A stretch of DNA of 16,242 nucleotides, taken from NCBI GenBank assembly GCA_910592205.1, contig CAJVPJ010000811.1:1-16242 (forward strand), given 5' to 3'. Both the position numbers and the translations under genes were made by a program. Of this stretch, positions 11,516 through 16,242 are shown piece by piece; the stretch's first letter is position 1; each line of letters starts with the position of its first letter. The notes beneath the pieces are model-generated. The model ran no database searches, was not told where the DNA came from, and worked only from the letters and a program-made list of their open reading frames with translations. This stretch comes from Paraglomus occultum. Taxonomy: Eukaryota > Glomeromycota > Glomeromycetes > Paraglomerales > Paraglomeraceae.

Positions 11516-12032
11516 CTAGACTTCATCCTCAGAAAGTGACATGTTCGGTATACCATCTTTGATGGAATAAACGTGATTGCGATTGAGACATGTCATCTTG
11601 CCTTGTTCAATGTGTGTCTGCAAAGAAAAAGAAAGATAGTGATACTATATCACGTGGCAAACTGAAATAATAATCAGATTGTTCTAGCTTACTTCCAACA
11701 AGATGTGGTGAAGCATCTTGAGAAAAGACTCGTCAACCTGTTCTCTGGAAGACTCGCTAATCCGAGCTATATAAGACAAATTCATGTCAGCACCAATGGT
11801 TACTATATTTGGAAGCTAAATCAACAAATGTTATTGCCTGCACAAACTAATAAACCATACCAACCTCGGCAACAGTCTTGACGAGACCATCCCATTTTGA
11901 TTTCGGTAACATGTTTCTTAAAATGAACCATTTGAATTCAGTTTCATGAATTCCAACGACAACATCCGAGAATTGCAAATGGGAGACATCCCTTCACGTG
12001 GCATTGAAGCATATTATGAGTGATTAACGCAT
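11516..12032 (-). pseudogene. TRM112: TRM112-like methyltransferase activator, N-terminus frame-disrupted
   Basis: Exons: from about 12032 to 11865, 11815-11693, and 11617-11516 (TAG stop). The last exon reads THIEQGKMTCLNRNHVYSIK then DGIPNMSLSEDEV, and the middle exon ends MLHHILLE, both diagnostic of Trm112/TRMT112. The first exon carries LITHNMLQCHVKGC and, in a different frame, SDVVVGIHETEF followed by LRNMLPKSKWDGLVKTVAE. From the ATG at 12030-12032 the reading meets TAA at the third codon. A one-base shift gives LITHNMLQCHVKGC, and an opposite shift after KGC restores the downstream frame. No intron explains either shift. The second zinc pair has C-L-N-R where yeast has C-x-x-C, and the FNPEF motif is replaced by FKWFI. 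The first intron would be only 49 nt (11816-11864); an alternative, 11803-11860, is also in phase. Functional Trm112 is the obligate partner of several tRNA, rRNA and eRF1 methyltransferases. The identity is secure; that it is broken is likely, unless the shifts are assembly errors. Confidence 0.72.
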
Positions 12033-12037
12033 GTTGT

Positions 12038-12040
<3 letters not shown>

Positions 12041-12069
<29 letters not shown>

Positions 12070-12094
12070 TGTATGTATGTATGTATGTATGTAT
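12041..12094. repeat. (ATGT)n tetranucleotide microsatellite
   Basis: About 13.5 uninterrupted copies of ATGT. It begins 8 bases upstream of the TRM112-like ATG (minus strand), so it occupies that gene's immediate 5' flank. The HTYIHTYI-like reading frame across it is an artefact of the repeat. Confidence 0.98.
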
Positions 12095-12602
12095 ATAGGG
12101 GGCGGTAGTGTTTTGTGGGGACGATAGATGCTAATAGAAGAAGTGGAATATCGAGAAATCTCAAGCCAGAGACTTGGGTGTCTTCGTCGATCCAAATGGA
12201 CTGTCCAATCATTAAAATCGTTTTTATTGTCTCGGAATGACCAATAAAATTTATTCCTTAAATAAAGTCTCCTCGTTTATACGGGTCCGTGGGTGCTGAG
12301 ACTGACCCTTTTATAATATTTTTGTCTTTGATCTTTTGTTGTCTTTTTTTTTGAAAAGTGATTGAAGATAGTTATGTTACGACCAGCGAACAATCGCACG
12401 ATTTACAATTGGATGACGTAAATTAGTTTTATCGTATGTTTAAACTTATCATTCACCTGCATTCACAGAGTGATTGTAAAGTAAACGCCTGATGACTGTT
12501 TGTTTATATTTACCCACACCTTGCAGTCACAGATTTATCACCTCCCTTCATATGCTACAAAAAATTTACGGACACATGACTGCAGGGGTGAGCAAAATTT
12601 AA
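12095..12602. other. Upstream flank of the TRM112-like gene
   Basis: No gene or repeat recognised beyond the adjoining microsatellite. A G-rich patch follows the microsatellite (12097-12120) but does not have four clear G-runs. An open minus-strand frame (12024-12212) extends into the microsatellite and is not supported as a gene. Confidence 0.5.
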
Positions 12603-12911
12603 TTACCGTGAATAAGGGCCCCTTCATTATATAAGGGGCTCTTATTCATGAGATGGGTTGGTTGTAGATCATTTTGCATTGGTTTTAAGCCCCCAATCGT
12701 CACGTAACAGTTACCCGCATTATTTTCGTTTATTACATAATCACGAGCTGCGTATATCATATATGGCGTTATTGGTTGATAATCAGGTGGGTGATGAGGG
12801 GGGTGTGGGGGTAAGCGTTTATAAACCATTACAGATTTTATCACATGATCACTACTTTCATATAGGGGGCCTTATTCATTGTGGGCTCTTATTCATGAGA
12901 GTTTACGGTAA
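12603..12911. mobile_element. MITE-like element with TTACCGT ends and internal hairpins
   Basis: Imperfect terminal inverted repeats: TTTAATTACCGT on the left (12598-12609) and TTTAATATTACCGT as the reverse complement of the right (12904-12917). Near the left end, 12610-12624 and 12633-12647 form a 15-bp hairpin with one mismatch (GAATAAGGGCCCCTT against AAGGGGCTCTTATTC). The 18-base GGGCTCTTATTCATGAGA occurs directly at 12636-12653 and 12883-12900. Open frames inside (for example 12658-13032) lack any family resemblance and run out of the element. Exact ends are uncertain. Confidence 0.6.
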
Positions 12912-12978
12912 TATTAAACTTGAATCTTGGGAAAAGCATTTACCACACACACATAACAATAATGAATGTAACGATTTA

Positions 12979-13420
12979 CAAGTGCGTCTCGATATAACGA
13001 CACTGCTATATAACGACATCTCGTTATGCTGACAAAAATCCTGGAACAAAAAATCTATATATTGAAATTTATTCGATGTAACGACATTATATATAAATTT
13101 TCGTTATAATGGTATAACGACATTTTTGGGAAAGGCTTATTGGACAAATCTTAATATTAATAAAGTATCGCGATATACCGACATTTAATATAACGACAGT
13201 CGTTGTACGCAAATTTGAGTGACACACATCTCCTTTTTTAATCCTTGTAATGACGCTTGAGTTTTAATCGTATCAAATTTATCCAAAAATTTTTTGTATA
13301 ACGACATTTGGTTGAACTTGCTTTGTTGTCGTTATAAAGTTAATTTTCGATATAAGGACATTTTCGATATAACGACCATTTGGGTTGGAACCGAGCGTGT
13401 CGTTATATCGAGACGCACTG
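12979..13420. mobile_element. 442-bp non-autonomous Tc1/mariner/pogo-like element with ATAACGACA repeats
   Basis: Terminal inverted repeats of about 24 bp at 12979-13003 and 13397-13420 differ by a single extra A on the left (C-AAGTGCGTC against CAGTGCGTC). Both ends are bounded by TA (12977-12978 and 13421-13422), as in TA target duplication. The interior has about eight copies of a motif close to TATAACGACATTT in both orientations. There is no transposase coding capacity. The family assignment rests on the TA target and CAGT terminus. Confidence 0.85.
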
Positions 13421-13465
13421 TATTATGTTGTAGCGAAAATAGTATATGACTGTATTGTCTGTCGG

Positions 13466-13579
13466 ATTAAAGCAAAATCTGAACCTGATCAGCCTCAAGG
13501 CATGGAACTTGAGTCAAATGCACTATGCAAAGATAATCAAATTGTCTGGCGTTCTGGTAACGGCTTTATGAATAATTAG
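13466..13579 (+). other. Short coding-like stretch between two elements, unrecognised
   Basis: An open frame of 37 codons plus TAG reads KAKSEPDQPQGMELESNALC and then KDNQIVWRSGNGFMNN. It is less AT-rich than its surroundings and sits between the right end of the 442-bp element and the next candidate element. No start, splice or domain evidence is visible. It may be a gene fragment or chance. Confidence 0.2.
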
Positions 13580-13597
13580 ATTTGAGGCGATCGAACA

Positions 13598-14533
13598 CAG
13601 TATAAATCAGGGTTTGTTAACGAGATATTCGGATTAACGAGGTTTTTTTCAAAATCCAAATTTACTATAAACAAATAATTATTTCGGTTCACACACATAA
13701 TCACATTAATATTAAAAACGGAATTCTAATTCTTATTTAGAAAAAAATAAAAATAAATGCCGTTGTACCCAATATTAATATTACAACATAATAAACAAGA
13801 CGTTATTAATTATATCAAATTTTGTACGCGGGGTACTAAACTTTATTCTAATTTGCACGCATATCGCCTACCGGCTTTTCTCGCTCTGATAAAAAAGCGT
13901 GGTGGTTTGGATCTTTACTAAGATATTCAGGTTTACGTTTTAGGATACCTATTCACCGATTCAGATTGAGCTGCTAGCATTTTGTTTTTGATGTTTGGAT
14001 TTTCACTCTTGATATTACAGTTCAATCTTCTCAGCAATACTAAAAATAAAACAAAATAAATAAAAACAATAACGAAGAATATATTTATAGAAATAAAAAA
14101 CATTACATAAAAAAGTTATATAAAAAATTATATAAAAAAAACGGTACAAAAAACGCATTGGATATTATTGGATAATACTAAAAGAACGCAAGCTTTATTC
14201 TTTGTACCTTAGTTCTTTTTTTTTTGTCTTTTCGTTTATTACGATTCTCTGTATGCACAATGGTTTTTTCGCTTCTGTTTGTTCATGTTTGAAGAATAAA
14301 ATTAAATTGAACATGTTGCTGATGAGATCTTAAAAAAAAAAGCCTTCGGATTAGCAAGAATATATTCGGGTAAAGAAAAATCTTCGGATTAAAAGGGTAA
14401 ATTTAATATGCCATCTCTCCCACCTAGATTCGGATTACGGATTACAGTGATTTTATTATAAAATTTCGGATTATCGAATTTGACCAGAAAATTTCTTTAA
14501 CGAGGTTCGGATTAACGAGGTCGGATGACTATG
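13598..14533. mobile_element. Candidate degraded TA-flanked element with repeated TTCGGATTA motif
   Basis: The right end on the minus strand is TA then CATAGTCATCCGACCTCG (ending at 14533). The left end is a diverged CAGTATAAATCAGGG near 13598. The motif TTCGGATTA occurs at 13628, 14345, 14383, 14429, 14465 and 14506, all on the plus strand, and twice as the longer TTCGGATTAACGAGG. The middle is very A/T-rich with no open frame of note. The terminal repeats match poorly, so the boundaries are tentative. Confidence 0.45.
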
Positions 14534-14569
14534 TATATGTCGTATATAATTCCCAGAATAGTATAGTAT

Positions 14570-14725
14570 TGGCTTAGAGTCGGACGAAACCTCTCAGCTC
14601 CATATTTAAAATTTTCTCGGTAAGTCGGACAGACTCTCGTTAAGCTGTAAGTCGGACAACCTCTCCAGGCACATACTAGCAAATGTGACAGATTAAAACG
14701 ACACCGGATTAAACCGACTTTTTTC
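14570..14725. repeat. Repeat remnant with three AGTCGGAC...CTCTC units
   Basis: AGTCGGAC followed by CTCTC occurs near 14578, 14623 and 14650, and then a related CCGGATTAAACCGAC lies near 14703. The pattern resembles the repeated subterminal motifs of the neighbouring elements, but no matching second end was found. Treated as a fragment. Confidence 0.4.
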
Positions 14726-14920
14726 CTATTTTAATATCAAAATTTTAAAATTTTTTGGGGGGCAATTTTTTTGAATTCTGGGCTTGAATTAGGGTATTGA
14801 AGAGTACATATATATGTGAGTTTCTGAGCTTTAAGGGTGGACTCAAGAAGACCCCGCCACAGTAAATGACCCGTGTCCACGCAATTATACAAACTATTTT
14901 TACTATTTTATCCAATAATA

Positions 14921-15047
14921 CATAGGAAACCGGTCCGAGTTATCGAGAGATTTTAAATATTAAAATTGAGAAAAGGGTTTGGGAAGTTTTGGCCCTCTTA
15001 GGCCAAAATTGAACCATTGAGAGACCGACTTATCGAGTTTCCCTATG
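14921..15047. mobile_element. 127-bp TA-flanked MITE with CATAGG ends
   Basis: The left end CATAGGAAACCGGTCCGAG and the reverse complement of the right end, CATAGGGAAACTCGATAAG, form imperfect inverted repeats, both bounded by TA (14919-14920 and 15048-15049). The interior contains an exact 8-bp-arm hairpin, TTTTGGCC at 14987-14994 against GGCCAAAA at 15001-15008. No coding capacity. Confidence 0.7.
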
Positions 15048-15501
15048 TATTACGCCAACTTGCTAAAACTGCAGTTAATTAGCTTCACACAACGATATAA
15101 AAATTCTGTTTTACTTAATAAATAACGCCAATACAGAATTTCGGTAGGATAGATTTTTCATATGTTTACTAATTGATCGACAGGGTGGTTGGAGACTTTT
15201 GATACGGGGGTGTATTAGTACTTTAGATCAACTTGGTTTATGGATCGATAGTAAAACAGATAACTTAAGTAGTAATAGTGAGTAGCGGGAAAGGAACTAC
15301 CATTATATGGGTTAGGGATCGGCAGGCCTTTAGCCGGTTCCTTACTCTCAATATTCATTTTACAAATTCTTACGTCATATAAATAAAGTTTCTGATCAAC
15401 CCATCGCACAATCGCACGCGCGCGCGACTAAATATAAAAAAGGTTGATTTTAAGGTAGTAGGGTCTACTATTGTTGTGTAGACATTCGCCTGTTGCCTAA
15501 T
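15048..15501. other. Unassigned AT-rich sequence between elements
   Basis: Two overlapping minus-strand open frames of about 63 codons occur here (15215-15409 and 15370-15561), with no recognisable domain. The patch 15285-15350 is less AT-rich, with GGAAC/GTTCC inverted pieces. Nothing further can be supported. Confidence 0.4.
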
Positions 15502-15646
15502 AGCTACGGCCTGCGGGATCTCAACATGTGAAAGTTGTAACGTTTTATTAACTAGAATCATGGCTACGGCTCCGTTAAGTAATGCAATGTTACTCTACTG
15601 GCTAGTATGATGGCTGCGGTCATGTGTACGAAAGGCTACGGCTCCG
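15502..15646. repeat. Dispersed GC-rich GGCTACGGCTCCG repeats
   Basis: GGCTACGGCTCCG is exact at 15562-15574 and 15634-15646. Variants are AGCTACGGCCTG at 15502 and GGCTGCGG at 15612. They stand out in otherwise AT-rich DNA. A short CG alternation also lies near 15415-15426. Their role is unknown. Confidence 0.55.
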
Positions 15647-15666
15647 CTATAGATACATTATGATAG

Positions 15667-15813
15667 TTTAGAAATTTCATCACACCAATAACTATTCATA
15701 TAAATGAAAAGGTATCGGAGGAAGTTAAAGATTTTTGGGAAAACAAAATGCTGGACCAAAAACTCGTTACATTAGATAAAAAACGAAAAATAGTCGAAGT
15801 AACGCGTAATTAA
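15667..15813 (+). other. 48-codon coding-like fragment, unrecognised
   Basis: An open stretch bounded by stops reads NEKVSEEVKDFWENKMLDQK then LVTLDKKRKIVEVTRN and TAA. The Lys/Glu-rich, helix-like composition is what a real exon tail would show, but no start codon context or clear acceptor was identified. It lies 60 bases before the partial element at the window end. It could be a gene remnant carried with repeats. Confidence 0.28.
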
Positions 15814-15875
15814 ACTTTCAGGATCATAGATTTGAAGCAAATAATGAATTTTAATAAATTTTTAGGCTGAAGGTA

Positions 15876-16242
15876 CAGTCAGACCTCCTTACAGTCACAC
15901 CCCATACAGTCACAACTCTATATAAGAACGCTAATTTTTGAAACGGACTTTTAACTTAGTTAATTTACCTCTTTATAGTCACAAATCGTTTATAATCACT
16001 ATCACCACATGATCTGTAACGTACGTATTATGTTTATTAGTAATTTGACCTCTCTATAATCACTAATTTCCGATTGGCCGCAGATTATTGAAACCTGATT
16101 GGTTATAAAATTAATCTTATTAATGATTATCATTTGCTATCGACACCTACTTACGCACGTATCTTCAAAAAAAATCATAAAATCTCTTTTTTTTCCATAT
16201 ACAATTATTCCTTCTACTTATTTCTTTGTTATGCCACCAGAT
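15876..16242 (+). mobile_element. Left part of a TA/CAGTC element running off the window
   Basis: TA then CAGTCAGACCTCCTTACAG opens the element. It is followed by repeated motifs TTACAGTCACA, ATACAGTCACA, TTTATAGTCACAAA and TATAATCACTA, typical of subterminal repeats. The window ends with ATG CCA CCA GAT at 16231-16242 after about 350 bases, which could be the start of a transposase reading frame, but only four codons are visible. The right end is outside the window. Confidence 0.6.

Noticed and set aside
12097-12120. Possible G-quadruplex
   Set aside because: Only two good G-runs are present (GGGGG and GGGG).
12024-12212. Minus-strand frame ending in repeated HTYI
   Set aside because: Much of it is translation of the ATGT microsatellite; no start or domain support.
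12658-13032. 124-codon plus-strand open frame
   Set aside because: It starts inside one inverted-repeat element and ends inside another; no family resemblance.

Overview
The window looks like nuclear DNA from an AT-rich filamentous or early-diverging fungus. The genes are cut by many short GT-AG introns, mostly 63-96 nt. The best-preserved protein has the residue pattern of fungal CSC1/RSN1-type channels. The spaces between genes are full of small TA-flanked inverted-repeat elements of Tc1/mariner/pogo type. An arbuscular mycorrhizal (Glomeromycotina) or related Mucoromycota source would fit, but that placement is inference. No bacterial operons, CRISPR arrays, rRNA genes or convincing tRNA genes were seen.

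Layout: (1) 1-579 is downstream flank with one degenerate inverted-repeat element. (2) 580-3409, minus strand, is a seven-exon gene for a 780-residue CSC1/OSCA/TMEM63-family mechano/osmosensitive cation channel, and every exon junction keeps phase. (3) 3410-6677 is a 3.3 kb AT-rich divergent intergenic region with no supported gene. (4) 6678-8639, plus strand, is a ten-exon gene for a 403-residue eIF4B-like translation factor. It includes a 4-nt first coding exon and an 18-nt microexon. (5) 8640-11515 is mostly empty. It holds one weak exon-like open stretch and a second copy of the element seen near position 130. (6) 11516-12032, minus strand, is a TRM112-like gene (methyltransferase activator) whose conserved N-terminus is readable only with two opposite frame shifts. 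It also lacks one expected zinc-ligand Cys, so it is probably a decayed copy. (7) An (ATGT)n microsatellite sits just upstream of it. (8) 12.6-16.2 kb is an island of non-autonomous transposon-like elements. Several share the terminal pattern TA-CAGT...CTC(GATATA), and most carry many internal copies of a short motif. The last one runs off the window just after an ATG.

The two intact genes are functionally unrelated housekeeping or membrane genes placed head to head, and nothing suggests they form one system. The most distinctive content is the cluster of elements with repeated subterminal motifs, the broken TRM112-like gene, and the microexons of the eIF4B gene. I saw no clear sign of a wholly new biological system.
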